Below, piece after piece: positions 10,975 to 22,491 of a DNA stretch of 64,000 nucleotides. How positions within the stretch are numbered: the stretch's first letter is position 1; every line of letters begins with the position of its first letter. The translations under genes were made by a program, and so were the position numbers. Origin of the DNA: Beta vulgaris subsp. vulgaris (Eukaryota; Streptophyta; Magnoliopsida; Caryophyllales; Amaranthaceae); NCBI RefSeq assembly GCF_026745355.1, contig NC_079207.1:14557317-14621316 (forward strand), written 5' to 3'. The notes below the pieces were generated by a model. The model did no database searches, was not told the origin of the DNA, and saw nothing but the letters and a program-made list of their open reading frames with translations.

Positions 10975-12174
10975 GGGAAATTCTATGTTGTACCCCCCGA
11001 TTTTTTGCGTTTTACACGTTGTACCCTCTCGTTTTGGGACTTACACACTGTACCCTTTAAGTACTTGTAATCTACATGTGATGCCCTTAATGAGTGTTTT
11101 AATTCTAACTTTTGTTAAACTTTTGTTAACAGCTACTTAAACCCCTTAATTAACCTCCTAACTCAACCTCCTAATTAATTTAGCCCCAAATTGAACCCCA
11201 TCCAATTTCCACCACCGACCCACCCACACACTGCCCCGCCTACTTCCCGCACCACAACGCCAACAACTACAACACCATCGACAACCACCACAACACCACA
11301 TCAGCCGAAATCACCACCGACGACCACCAAAAACACTACTAATCCACCGAAAATACCACCAACACCATTTTTAGAATCCGATTTTAAATTTTGTATTTTA
11401 TTGGTTTGATTTTCGTTCTTATTCAGTGGGCTTGATTTTTGAGTTTGTTTGTTTTTGTGGATCCTAATTCGGTCGATTTATAGGTTTGATTTGGTTTGAT
11501 TTTGTGGATTTTCGTTTGATTTGGTGGGTTTTCGTTTGATTTGGTTTGATTTTATGGGTTTTCGTTTGAATTTCGAGGCTGGGTTTTCTTATGATTGTGA
11601 TTGTGGCTAAGTTTTCGGTTGAGTTTGTGGAGGTTGATGGGTTTCGAGTTGGTTTTGGTTGTGGTTTACTGGTGGATTTGGTGGTTTCAAACTTTTAGTT
11701 ATGAATTTCGGTGGTTTTTGGTGGTATTGGTGGTGTTTGGGTGGTCTGGTAGTTTTAGTGATTTGTGGTTGGGGGTGGTTCGTAGGTGGATGGTGGGTGG
11801 GGCAGGGGCGGCTAAGGGTACCGGTGATGGAGGTGGGTAAGGTTGCTGGAGGGGGTGGGGGTGGGTGATTGAGTTCAGTGGTGGCGATGTTGTGGAGGCT
11901 GTGGAGGGGGGGCAGTGGGTGGGTGGGTGGGTGGGTGGTGGAAATTGGATGGGGTTCAATTAGGGGGTTAATTAGGGGCTAAATTAATTAGGGGGTTGAG
12001 TTAGGAGGTTAATAAGGGGTTTAAGTAGCTGTTAACAAAAGTTAAAATTAAAACACTCATTAAGGGCATCACGTGTAGATTACAAGTACTTAAAGGGTAC
12101 AGTGTGTAAGTCCCAAAACGAGAGGGTACAACGTGTAAAACGCAAAAATTCGGGGGTACAACATAGAATTTCCC
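10975..12174. mobile_element. Mutator-like non-autonomous element with long TIRs
   Basis: Exactly 1.2 kb, from GGGAAATTCTATGTTGTACC to the complement GGTACAACATAGAATTTCCC. It is bounded by a perfect 9-bp target duplication ATTAATTTT (10966-10974 and 12175-12183), the hallmark of Mutator superfamily insertions. The TIRs are strongly conserved for about 240 bp and extend imperfectly further: CA-rich 11191-11355 is mirrored by GT-rich 11700-11960. The middle (11400-11960) is strikingly G+T-rich on the plus strand. No transposase is encoded, so movement would need an enzyme in trans. Pro/Thr-rich frames inside are compositional. Confidence 0.88.
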
Positions 12175-12640
12175 ATTAATTTTCTTTCGCAATTTCAGTT
12201 CCACCAAAACAAAGGTAACTTAGTACAATCTAATAAAATAGGGCCTCAATACATTATTATCTATATTTAAGTTGTATTTAAGTCCCCTTATCTTTTCTGA
12301 ACTTACTTAAACTATATTTATTTAGCTTATAATAACTTATTAGAATTTAATTACACACATGAATCTTTTTTTTTTTTTTTTTTTGCTAAGTAAGATAATT
12401 TCATTCCATAAAAGCATCAAATTACATCATACCCCTCTCCAAAGGCAAAAACGAACCAACTAGGTTGGACCCCTCTAAACCAAGGAAAGGACTAACACCT
12501 GACAATTCCAGGGACAGATTACAAACTTAAAAACCAAGTATAATCACTCCTACTTATCTTTTTGGGTAGAACAACTCCTATTATGTTCCTAACAACCTGC
12601 TTAGTCAGTTTAGTTACAACTCTATTAGTAGGCCTGTAGC

Positions 12641-13229
12641 TCATCCAAAAACTCTTGTTCCTACTTTGCATATGTAGTATACTAGAGCTATAATTCCAGC
12701 ATTCATACACTGCTTCTGAAATTTACTTCTGCCACTGCGCCTGATCCATCTGGTAAGCTGAGGTAGTGTTTTTGTAGGAGTTAAAATTCCCAACCAGCTC
12801 TTGATTTCTTGCAAGCACCTGGTGCTAAATAGACATTGAAAAAACAAATGATTGTGTGTTTCCACCTCATCATCACACATTAAGCACTTATTAGTAGTTG
12901 AGATACCAATTTATGTTAGTTTCTCTGTTGTTTGTAACTTAGCTTGAATGGCTAACCAAGCTATTGTTCCAGGTGAAAAAATTCCCTGAACTTTTTATTT
13001 CAATTATGTGACATTCATCCACACAAGCCCTGAACTCTTGTATATCCCCTTCTCTCATCATCAAGGAACCAATCCTCTCATCTGAATGTAAAACACAATT
13101 AAAATCTCCACATAACAACCAAGGCTCCTGTGTTTTCAAATAATTCAGATCCTCCCATAACACTCTCCTTTTTTCTCTCTCATTGAAAGCATACACAAAA
13201 GTGCAAAAGAATCTAGAAGCACCATTCAT
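12641..13229 (-). pseudogene. LINE ORF2 remnant: endonuclease piece joined to zf-RVT
   Basis: The minus-strand frame from 13229 contains EPWLLCGDFNCVLHSDERIG and SGNFFTWNN, both from the AP-endonuclease-like (EEP) domain that nicks target DNA in L1 elements. From about 12880 the sequence jumps to CDDEVETHNHLFFQCLFSTR, the zinc-finger region near the ORF2 C-terminus. Reverse transcriptase should lie between them and spans well over 1 kb in intact copies such as 22.6-25.4 kb. The deletion removes catalytic capacity. Confidence 0.8.
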
Positions 13230-13479
13230 AGGTGTGATATGACAATGTAATAACTGGCTGGTACCTTTTACAATGTTAATTGTAAAACTCCCAGGCCTCC
13301 ATGCAAGAATTATTCTACCCTAATCAAAACTACTGGTGTTTGAAGAAAAACACCACCCAGTAAAGATTCTTTAGTAAAGGCTACCTAGGTTAGCAGCCTT
13401 GATCTTAGTCTCTAGGAGACAAACAATACCTAATGACAAGTTGTGAATATAAGCTTTCACATCTGCTTGCTTCCTGATA

Positions 13480-14840
13480 TTATTTATCCCCCGGACATTC
13501 CAACACAACAATATATCCATTGCCAATAGGGAAGGTTCCCCTCCCCTCCATATTCACCCCATTTATCACACTAAGAGCATTGGCAATGTTATTTTCATCT
13601 GCAACTAGATCAAGTAATGAACTAAACACATTGTCTGTAGGGGTGTGTTTAATAGATATACTTCTCATCTTTATGGGTTTTAATGCCTTTTGAAAGCCCT
13701 CTGGATCAACTGCCTTGCCCAACATTAAAGATTTAGCTAGTTGCTTCTCGCCTGGTATCTGTGGCTGACCCTCCTGCTGCATTGGTTCTGGATTTTGTTC
13801 CTGAACTACATGTGCCACTTGTTTAGGCCTCCAAATTTGCCTAACTCTTTGTAGCTTACAAACTTTGCCTTCATGACCAAAGTTATTGCAATGTTCACAC
13901 CTTACTGGTCTCCATTCATAGTGCACATGAACACTCACCTTGATGCCATGTTCATTCATGAAATAAATGACCTAAGGTAAGTCTTGATCCACTTTGATTT
14001 CTACCAAAATGCGTGCATATTGCAGTTTTTCTCTATTATGAGTAGTATCATCTCGTTTTATAGGGTCTCCTATTTGCGCCACTATCTTGTGTGGTGAAAT
14101 TTCCCCCCAATACTTCAGAGCTAGCTTCAACTTAACCCAGACAGGAAGAGTTTTAATATCCACTTTGCAAAGTCCATATCAGGTGACCATGCCTTCAGTA
14201 TGACTGGTTTCTTATCGGAGAAATAATGACCCTCCAATACTTTCTCCATTGAATCCATTGCATGGAATCTCACTAAGAACACCCCCTTCTTAATCATAGC
14301 AACCTTATCTATATTCATGTTCTTCCAAATCCTCCAAAAAAATCCCTCCATAACCTGTATTGGAGGATTAGCTCCTAATACATAACAGATTATAGATGAT
14401 CTCCAACAAGCTATTTCATCCTGAATATCCTTTAATCCAATCTGAACAGGTTCTACTTCTATTTCATGATCATGATTCTCAACATTTAAAATCTCATTAT
14501 CCAAATTATCAGCATCAACCTGCTCGACATTATGTTGCAATGAATTTTATATCGGATGATAGATAGGAACCATACCTTCTTTAGGATGATGTGAATGAAT
14601 CGATTGCAACCATTCATTAGAAGTATGCCTGATCTCTGATCTTTGTTGCAGTTCTTGAATGGAAGTTTTAGGATTCAGAACATCTCCCACACCCAGCACA
14701 AAGTCAATCGCTTCTATGCCCAGAATCTCGTCCATAGACCTCGTTTTGAGAGCTTGAGAATCAGATATAAGACCATTCTCTTTCTCCTTCTGCTTACCCT
14801 GAGCTCCACCTTGAGATTTCCCCACCGCCATCCTTGCCAT
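13480..14840 (-). pseudogene. LINE ORF1, DUF4283 plus CCHC zinc knuckle (broken)
   Basis: Starts with MARMAVGKSQGG at 14840. After a stop near 14545 come a stretch with EIACWRSSIICYVLGANPP and GVFLVRFHAMDSMEKVLEG (DUF4283 nucleic-acid-associated domain), then LPVWVKLKLALKYWGE, and finally CEHCNNFGHEGKVC, a CCHC-type knuckle with spacing C-x2-C-x4-H-x4-C. ORF1 proteins bind LINE RNA and form the transposition particle. At least two stops split the frame. Confidence 0.8.
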
Positions 14841-15116
14841 GGTGACAATGCATGTACATTAACGTGCACTGAGAGAAACTTGGAGAGAAAGTTTCTCAAA
14901 GGTTTTTTGGCTCTTCACACACATCAAAACTTACTGAAACTACAATTTGAGCTTATGGACTCGAATTTTTTTTACTGAAGGTGAAAAGAATTACCTATTC
15001 TTTAAGAAAAAAATATTCTAGACTTTTATGAAGATCTAGAATATGCGATAATAGGAAACTATATTATTTAATTTCATGATACAATTACCAATTCATTAGA
15101 AAATATTTTTTAAAAG

Positions 15117-16385
15117 AATACTAAATTATGCGCTCCATAACAACAAAGCAAACAAATCCTAATATATCACTGGTTAGCGATTTGATTGATATAGAGAGTA
15201 TGGAGTGGAGGACGGAGGTTCTTGATTCTTTCTTCAATGAGAGGGATATTAGGTGTATTCTTGGCACACCTCTTAGTTCGATTCCGGTGAAAGATGAACT
15301 TACATGGGCCTTTACAAAGGATGCTCATTACTCGGTGAAGACCGCCTACATGATCGGGAAAGGTGGCAACCTTGATAATTTTCACCAATCTTGGGTGAAT
15401 ATTTGGAGTTTGGAGGTTAGCCAAAAGGTTCGTCACTTTCTCTGGCGACTTTGCACCAATTCTCTTCCTGTTCGTAGTCTCCTCAAATACCGGCACATGA
15501 CAAATGATGATTGTTGTCCCTAGGGATGTGGTATGACAGAATTGCAGAACCATGCTATTTTCTACTGTACTATAATTGCGGATACTTGGTCTGATAGTGG
15601 GTGTGAGAGTTTACTTGATTTTTCCCCTGTAGCGTCTATGTGTGATATCTTAGAAAAATGGTGTGGCCTTGATAACAAATAGAAGATTAAAGGAGCTTAC
15701 TTGGCATGGGTCTTATGGGGAGAGAGAAACAAGTTGCTTTTTAACAACAAAATTACCTCTCATGCTGTTCTATTGGCTCGTGTCTCACGGTTTGTGGAAG
15801 AGAACACAAAGTATGCTGGCCGAATTTACATAGTGAGCATGACTGCCCCATGCAGCAGCCCACGTCATTGGGTTCCTCCCCCAACAGGTGCCATAAAAAT
15901 AAATGTGGATGCATGCCTTGGTGTTGAAGGATGGGTGGGCCTTAGTGCCATTGCCCGCAGATCAAATGGTGACGTAGTCTTTGCTGTTACGCGTCGTGTT
16001 AGAGCGTATTGGGCTCCTGAAATTGCAAAAGCTAAAGCCCTTGAAATGGTTGTGAGGTTGGGCAAAAGATATGGGCTGCAGGAGATCGTTCTGGAATCGA
16101 ATTGTCAAGTTGTTATTAATCGCCTCTCCAAGCGGGCTATTTTTTTGTCAGACCTAGATATTACTCCCTCCAGCATTTTATCCTCGTGTATTTGTTTTTA
16201 TTATGTTGTGTGGTCGCATATTAAGCGCGATGGGAATTATGTAGCACATCATCTAGCTAAGTTGATCCCTTTTGGGATTGAACAGATTTGGGAGAACCAT
16301 TGCCCCCCGGAGGTGGCTCCCTATATTTTGATGGACAATTTGTCCTCAAGTTAATTTAAGTGCTACTTTTCCCCTCAAAAAAAAA
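15117..16385 (+). pseudogene. 5'-truncated LINE: zf-RVT and RNase H end of ORF2
   Basis: Plus-strand coding remnant ending in a poly-A run at 16376-16385. The first block (15128-15523) has DELTWAFTKDAHYSVKTAYM and KVRHFLWRLCTNSLPVRSLL, the usual plant zf-RVT region. After an in-frame TAG near 15521 the C-rich piece with NHAIFYC follows. A second stop near 15680 precedes the RNase H domain, with PPPTGAIKINVDACLGVEGW, ESNCQVVINRL (normally ESD, so one catalytic aspartate is Asn) and HIKRDGNYVAHHLAKL. The final frame ends at 16354. Reverse transcriptase is absent. Confidence 0.85.
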
Positions 16386-17137
16386 GCTCATTCACCTAGA
16401 GAAGGCAAGAACGGAAGCTTCTTATGCACATGCTATGCACCCCATTCGACATTAGGAAGCTCCCTTGCATGCCAAATGACGAGTTTCGCATGCAAGGAGC
16501 ATATGCTTCCTATTATTAGAAGTTGGCGTTCTAAGCATTCACACGTTTCTTGTTGCTTTACTGCAGAAGCTTCACCATTACGGATGGCAATGGATCCTGT
16601 AGCTTATCCAGATCCATTTTTCAGACCCAAATCCTAAAATTTTAGGCCCGTTGGATCTTAGTCGGATTTGAGTCATGTCGTCATATTATAGATTCGGGTC
16701 AGACCTAACCAAAGACTCGAACCCTCATCTACATAACCCTTTTTTTTATAAAAAAGAAAGTTGGACAAGGCTCCCTCTAACGGTTCAAACACCAACTCGT
16801 GAGAACTTACATTTTTCACAAAAATCACAATCACACATTCAAAAGCCCTAGTCCTAACTAGGGGTGATAATGAGTCTGACAAGCTCGCGAACAGTTCGGG
16901 CCTGGCTCGGCTCGGCTCGGTCAAAACTCGGCTCGATGTGCCTTGGGTCAAGTTCGTACTTGGCTCGAGACTTAAACGAGCTGAGCTAAGCAAAGCAAAG
17001 CTCGACTCGAAAAGCTCGTGAACAACTCGATTATTATTTTTTTTAAAAAAATTATATTAAAAAATTATTTTATATTATTGTTGTTGAACTTTTGTATTGT
17101 TGTGGAACTTTTGTACTGTTGCAACTTGTAAAACTTT
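16386..17137. other. Non-coding region with GGGTC-type and GGCTCG-type repeats
   Basis: About 16600-16740 repeats the GGATCTTAGTCGGATTTGAG/GACCC-rich sequence found at 6.6 kb and 27 kb. About 16880-17030 is rich in GGCTCG and CTCGAGC motifs, a common plant dispersed repeat type. No gene seen. Confidence 0.45.
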
Positions 17138-17146
17138 TGTATTGTG

Positions 17147-17177
<31 letters not shown>

Positions 17178-17224
17178 TGTGTGTGTATGTGTTGGTGTGT
17201 GTGTGTGTGTGTGTGTGTGGTGTG

Positions 17225-17261
<37 letters not shown>

Positions 17262-17281
17262 GTGTGTGGTGTGTGTGTGTG

Positions 17282-17317
<36 letters not shown>

Positions 17318-17318
17318 T
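17138..17318. repeat. (TG)n microsatellite followed by (TA)n
   Basis: Almost pure TG dinucleotides, broken by single GG, TT and TA interruptions, ending in a short TA run. The cysteine/valine frames across it are artefacts of the repeat. Confidence 0.95.
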
Positions 17319-18214
17319 ATATAAGGGAATGGGGGAGCAATAATGTCTTCTTTTGAAATGCCTATTTTGCCCTCTTTCCTTTTCTAAATTACAAATTCAC
17401 TTTACAAATAAAAGGGGGCTTCAAGTAAAATACCAAAAATATAATTATAACAATCACTCACAAAATCAATTAAAATCATAAAATTGTATAATTTATGTTA
17501 TGCAAATCACTAAAATTAGAAAACTTTACAAAAACTTAATAATTCACTTAGGGCCTGTTCTCTTTGGCATAAAACAACTGAACTGAACTGAACTGAACTG
17601 AATTGAATTGAACTGAACCGAACTGAATTGAACTGAACTGAATTGAACAGAACAGAACTGATCTGAACTGAACTGAATTGAACTGAACTGAACTGAAATG
17701 AATAGTGATATGTGAGAGTAAAAGTATTGTCAAGAGCTGAACTGAACTGAATTGGTCTGAACTGGACTGAACTGATCTGAACTGAACTGAACTGAATTGA
17801 ACTGAACTGAACTGAACTGAACTGAACTGAACTGAACTGAAAATAAGCTGGGGAGAACAGGCCCTTACAAACTACAACCTATGAAAAAATTGACTTGAAA
17901 TCAAACTGTCCACTTTCTTTATAATTTATGAAGTATTGTACTTAATTCAAAAATCAAATAAAAAATTATAATATTAGAAATTATAAATAAATTCAATAAA
18001 ATTTCTATTTTGTTCATAGAATTTAACTTTGAAAAGTAAAAAAAAAGAAAAAGAATGGTGATAAACTTGAGTGATAAAAACTAAACCAATCAAATTTTGC
18101 AACTAAAAGCAATTATACTTCGTATGTCTAATGTTCGAATTTTGGCTCTTATTAGAAAATCGAGTTTTTGTTTCGAAAAAAATTCAAGCACACATCACGT
18201 GCAAAAAATTCTAG
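17319..18214 (+). mobile_element. Helitron-like non-autonomous element
   Basis: The right end has a short hairpin, GCAC-7 nt-GTGC at 18188-18202, then an AT-rich gap and the terminal CTAG at 18211-18214 followed by T, as expected of Helitron 3' ends. The left end TATTATATAAGGGAATGG resembles the Helitron 5' end at 36517 (TCTATTATATAAGGGAAG), but the first bases merge with the TA microsatellite. It contains the family B MITE at 17551-17864. No Rep/helicase is encoded. Confidence 0.6.
17551..17864. mobile_element. PIF/Harbinger-like MITE, family B
   Basis: Ends GGGCCTGTTCTCTT and AGAACAGGCCC with TTA on both sides (17548-17550, 17865-17867). The interior consists almost wholly of GAACT units (CTGAACTGAACTG), forming mirror-like arrays. 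It is the smaller relative of 56897-57736. Confidence 0.85.
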
Positions 18215-19460
18215 TATATATATAAAGGAAGGGAGGAGTAATATGGTGTTCCCCTTACAAAAAGTATGATATGTCCTTAATACTAATTTAAATTACAATA
18301 TATATAATAAATAATTTTTTCTTTTTCCTACTTATCATATATATTGAATAAGGTAATAATTGAATTGAATTTGAATTTCAAATGAAATGTTAAATTAAAG
18401 AGAATGATTTCATCTTCTTACATGTATCAAGAACTTTGATCAAAAAATAAATCGACAATCTAAATTGATTGACACAATCAGGATAAAAAGTAAAAACTCG
18501 AATTTCATATTATTGATCATGCGGATAAAATTTAAAACCTAATTTTAAATGTTATTATTTATTCTATATTATATAAATCATGCTCTTCCAATTTATTAAT
18601 ATACAACGATTGAACCTGATACACAAATTATTTCGCTTTATTGAGCATAAGTTTTCTTCCGCTTTATATTTCCTTCTCTCAATACTATATTTAAATAATG
18701 ATGAACAATTAATTAAAAAAACCAATGAAAATATTGATTAACAAAACATATTTTAAAATAATTATATAATGACTGTTCGAATCAAATTTTTTCTAGTAAC
18801 ATTGACGAAGAACTCATTGAGAAAAAAAAACGTTAATATAACGCGCACGTATAACGTATAAAAAATATGAGTTCGATGAGATATGATCCCATACCTTATT
18901 GTTATAAGATGAGAAACAATACCACTACTCCACTATCTCAATCAATATATATATATATATGATATGTTAAAGTTCAAAACTTAATGAATGAGTGGTAACA
19001 AGGTTTTATAAAAATAATTAAGTGTTTGCATCAAAAATCAAGTTTTTTTTTATTGTACCAATTAATATATTAGTTACTTTGATAATTAAAACTTTATTCT
19101 CTATGTTCCTAAAATGTTTGTCTTGTTATCTATTTTATTTGTCTTCAAAAGATTGCCACAATTTCTTTTAAGGTAATATAATCTCCATATTTCTCTACTA
19201 TAGAAAAGTTTCTAAACAACAAAGGATGTAAGTATCCAGAATTTCAAATACTTCATATTTACATGAATTCACTCATGTAGTCATATATGTTACTTATGCG
19301 CTATTCTTTTGAATTGAATTGAACCCAATTTAATTTGTTTGGATTGAACCTAACTTAATTTAACTGAATTGAAACTATGAGAATTAACTAGTTGAAATAA
19401 AGTAAATTAAAATTATGATAAGCTAAGTTAAACAGAACTGAACCTACAAGACAAAACTAA
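18215..19460. other. AT-rich non-coding DNA, possible second Helitron 5' end
   Basis: Begins TATATATATAAAGGAAGGGAG, similar to the Helitron 5' ends at 17319 and 36517, but no matching 3' hairpin with CTAG was found. The rest is AT-rich without genes. Confidence 0.35.
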
Positions 19461-21753
19461 GGCTATGTTTAGTTCACCTGAAATTTTCTGATCTGAACTT
19501 ATCTGATCTGATCTGATTTGATCTGAACTTATTTTTTCTGATCTGATCTGAACTTATTTTTTTCTGATTTGATCTGATCTGATCTAATCTGAATTGATCT
19601 GATCTGATTTGAACTGATCTGATTTACAAGATCTTATCTTTTATAAAATATATTATTACTATTATATTATTACTTTGTAAATCATTATTATGCAATACAT
19701 TATAAGATCTTCTTTATAGTATTACTATTATTATCATTTTATTTCTATTACAACTTTTACACAACTTTTATTATTAATAATAATGATTATTATTATCATT
19801 ATTATAAGAACAACAATAATAATTATAATCATAATAATTATTATTATTACTAAAAATAATTATTTATAAGAGCACTTATACAATGTTTCACACTTTCCCT
19901 TAAAAAAAATGTTTCACACTTGAGAAGTCGGCAAACTCAACTCTTTTTTTCCATATAAAATAAAATAAGATATACAAACAACTATGACTTGAGCAAAAAA
20001 GAAATAAATATCGTGCAACTTCAAATAGCTAGAGAGATTTGGAATTCGGTAGGAAGAGGTATATTGAATCTAAATTTATAATTTGTGTCTCACACTTAGC
20101 TTATTTTGAAATGTAATCCGAACTTAGTAGTTTCGTTGTCATGAATTTGAGATATCATATTTTATATATTTCTTATTTTTGCGTCAATCTTATGTTCTTA
20201 AACACGTGGCTTTTATTTTATATTATTTAATAACAACAAAATAACTTAATGTAATGATAACAATGACATTTATAATGGTAACAACAAGATTAATAATAAT
20301 TACCAATATTAATAATTAATAAGTACTACAACAACAACAACAATAATAATTCTTTTGAACAAATGTACTAGTAAATAATAATACTCCTTTTGTATTTTTT
20401 TTATCTTTCTCACTTTTTTTTTTTTGAATAGTAAAAATTAATTCATTAATAAAAAGTCATACGACATCTACATAAGCAATCGAATCAAACAAATACTTAA
20501 GTTGAATCAAACAAAAATTTCCTTCATAAAAACTACGATCGTCAAACAAATCTTGCAATGTGGAACATCTCTCGCTTATATCGCTGGAAAATACAGCCTT
20601 GTTGGAGAGACAATCTAACGATCCCTTGTAGTCGTGAGGATGATTTCCGTCGGATTCATCTGACTGTATTCGAAAAATTGATAACCTTTGTGATCCCGCA
20701 TAATTCTTCACCAACAAAATAATTTCACGGCAATCCATTAGATCTAGTATCCCGGATTGTAACCTGTAGAAATTCCCCCTCTAAAAGAGGAGAAAAACCC
20801 TGTCTTTCGAAGGAGGTCGAAAAACCTTGTCTTTCGAAAGAGATCGAAAAACCTTTTCTTACGAAGGAGATCGAAAACCCTGTCTTTCGAGGGAGAAATC
20901 GTTATTGGAAACCTAAAAAACAATAAAAAAGCAAAGGTGGGGGCTTTCCAACGGTAAAAACCGATGGAAGCCCCTTTAAAAATCAACAATGGAGGCTAGG
21001 GTTTTTGAAAGTAGAGAGGAGAGAGGGGAGAGAGAAAATGAAGACAAAATTAATAATAATATATAATTTAGCCATGTGGGTTTTTATCTTTCTCACTTAG
21101 AATCTTGACACCATTCACAATTAGGGAGAATCTTTTAGATTTTTCTCAATATATAAGAAAAAATATAGTCATGTGGAGTCTTGTTTGATTCGTCTCAATG
21201 AGTACTTTATTAATATTCAATTATTATAATTTTTACTAATATGTAATGAAAGATATTTAATAATAATGAGTTTTTAAATATAAGCATAATCTGATCTGAA
21301 CTGATCTGATCTGGTCTGATCTAATCTGATCTGAACTTATTTTTTCTGATCTGATCTGATCTGAACTTATTTTAGATCTAATCAGATCAGATCAGAAAAA
21401 ATAAGTTCAGATCAAATCAGATCAGATCAGACCAGTTCAGATCAAATCAGATCAGATCAGACCAGTTCAGATCATGCTTATATTTAAAAATTATTATTAC
21501 TATTAAATATCTTTCATTACATATTAGTAAAAATTATTATAATTGAATATTAATAAAGTACTCATTGAGACGAATCAAACAAGACCCCACATGACTATAT
21601 TTTTTCTTATATTTTGAGAAAAATCTAAAAGATAAGATCTTGTAAATCAGATCAGTTCAGATCAAATCAAATAAAATAAATTCAGATCACATAAAATAAA
21701 TTCAGATCAAATAAGTTCAGATCAGAAAAATTTCAGGTGAACTAAACATAGCC
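19461..21753. mobile_element. Palindromic double family A MITE with internal insertion
   Basis: Outer ends are GGCTATGTTTAGTTCACCTG and the complement CAGGTGAACTAAACATAGCC, with TAA on both sides (19458-19460, 21754-21756). The right half consists of two family A bodies joined head to head at about 21368: 21129-21368 reads forward and 21369-21753 reads as its inverse. The left body is split: its outer part ends at about 19643 and its inner part resumes at about 21129, with the motif ATCTTTTA at both edges of the roughly 1.49-kb insertion. That insertion contains AT-rich DNA and the retroposon at 20416-21080. Confidence 0.8.
20416..21080 (-). mobile_element. 665-bp retroposon with poly(A) tail and 18-bp TSD
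   Basis: Bounded by a perfect 18-bp duplication TTTTTATCTTTCTCACTT (20398-20415 and 21081-21098). A T-run at its left edge shows minus-strand orientation. The minus-strand 5' part is pyrimidine-rich with AAAACCCTAGCC, like a plant mRNA or LINE 5' UTR, and has imperfect tandem units of about 30 bp (TCTTTCGAAGGAG type, 20800-20905). Two short frames (20744-20989 and 20457-20738) resemble no protein I know. Its 3' end (AATTCATTxxxxxAAAGTCATACGACATCTAC) is shared with 46802-46923. Probably mobilised by a LINE. Confidence 0.82.
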
Positions 21754-21756
21754 TAA

Positions 21757-22355
21757 GAACGAGACCCTAATATAGTAATTACTCAATTAAACAAGAAGTA
21801 TGAAAGCTGGACCAACACATACCACGGTCACGCTCTTGAGAATGAATGCCCCATAGTCAAGAGCTCACGAGTCATGATGGTAACATCGCAAAGCCCCAAA
21901 AGTAAAAGTCCTCTCCTCATTTTAATCATTGCGCACGCGCTGATCTGAAGCCGCACAATTTTTCCAACGCACAGTCCCCAAAGCTAACAAGGAAGAAGAC
22001 TAACAAGTACTGTAGACTGTAGTAATAACTCCTGTACAATAATACAAACCACATTAATGCTTTAAGGAAGCGACCCCTCCAGAATAATAGTTACATAAAT
22101 CCAACCTTGAGGTTAGAATTCAATCTCCATTAGAAAGATCTTAGAAGAGGGAATTTCCTTACCTTCTTCTCATCCCTTAAAGTGCTATCCCACTAACTTA
22201 GTTGAGTTAACCTATAAGAGGTTATAATTTAGAATGGTTCATTTTACCTAACTAAGAAAAGTGAAATTCAAACAGGTTAATCCCAAACTACACTTCCTCC
22301 CATTTATTCTTTTTCACACATTAACTAACTTGAAACTATAAAAACTTAAAGATAA
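21757..22355. other. Non-coding spacer
   Basis: Intergenic sequence of ordinary composition. No gene, RNA gene or terminal repeat recognised. Confidence 0.4.
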
Positions 22356-22491
22356 GGTATTGGGTCAGACGCGTCCGACCATAATATTTGGTCGGACGAC
22401 TTTCAGTTGGTTTCAATTTTTTTCAGTTTGTTTCAAATTTTTTTCAGTTGGTTTCAATTTTTGTTCAGTTGGTTTCAATTTATTTCCAGTT

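Larger units (their letters stand above)
12361..14916 (-). mobile_element. L1-type LINE, internally deleted, minus strand
   Basis: A poly-T run at about 12367-12384 is the poly(A) tail of a minus-strand retroposon. Going leftward from about 14870 come an ORF1 with a DUF4283-type domain and a CCHC knuckle, an endonuclease fragment, and a zinc-binding zf-RVT domain. The reverse transcriptase is missing. ACACACAT occurs on both sides (12353-12360 and 14917-14924), a possible short target duplication. Several stops interrupt ORF1. Confidence 0.8.

Noticed and set aside
11191..11959. Pro/Thr-rich frames on both strands (about 70-85 codons)
   Set aside because: They mirror each other because they lie in inverted arms of the Mutator-like element, and the composition is that of CA/GT-rich DNA.
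17092..17356. Open frames coding for Cys/Val repeats in several phases
   Set aside because: They are translations of the TG microsatellite with no start context or conserved domain.
17548..17870. Tandem GAACT units resembling a repeat array such as CRISPR
   Set aside because: The units are 5 bp with no unique spacers and lie inside a MITE with inverted ends and a 3-bp TSD. This is a plant nuclear sequence.
20457..20989. 81- and 93-codon minus-strand frames as host genes
   Set aside because: They lie wholly within a retroposon, show no known domain, and one consists of tandem-repeat units. They are kept only as part of the element.
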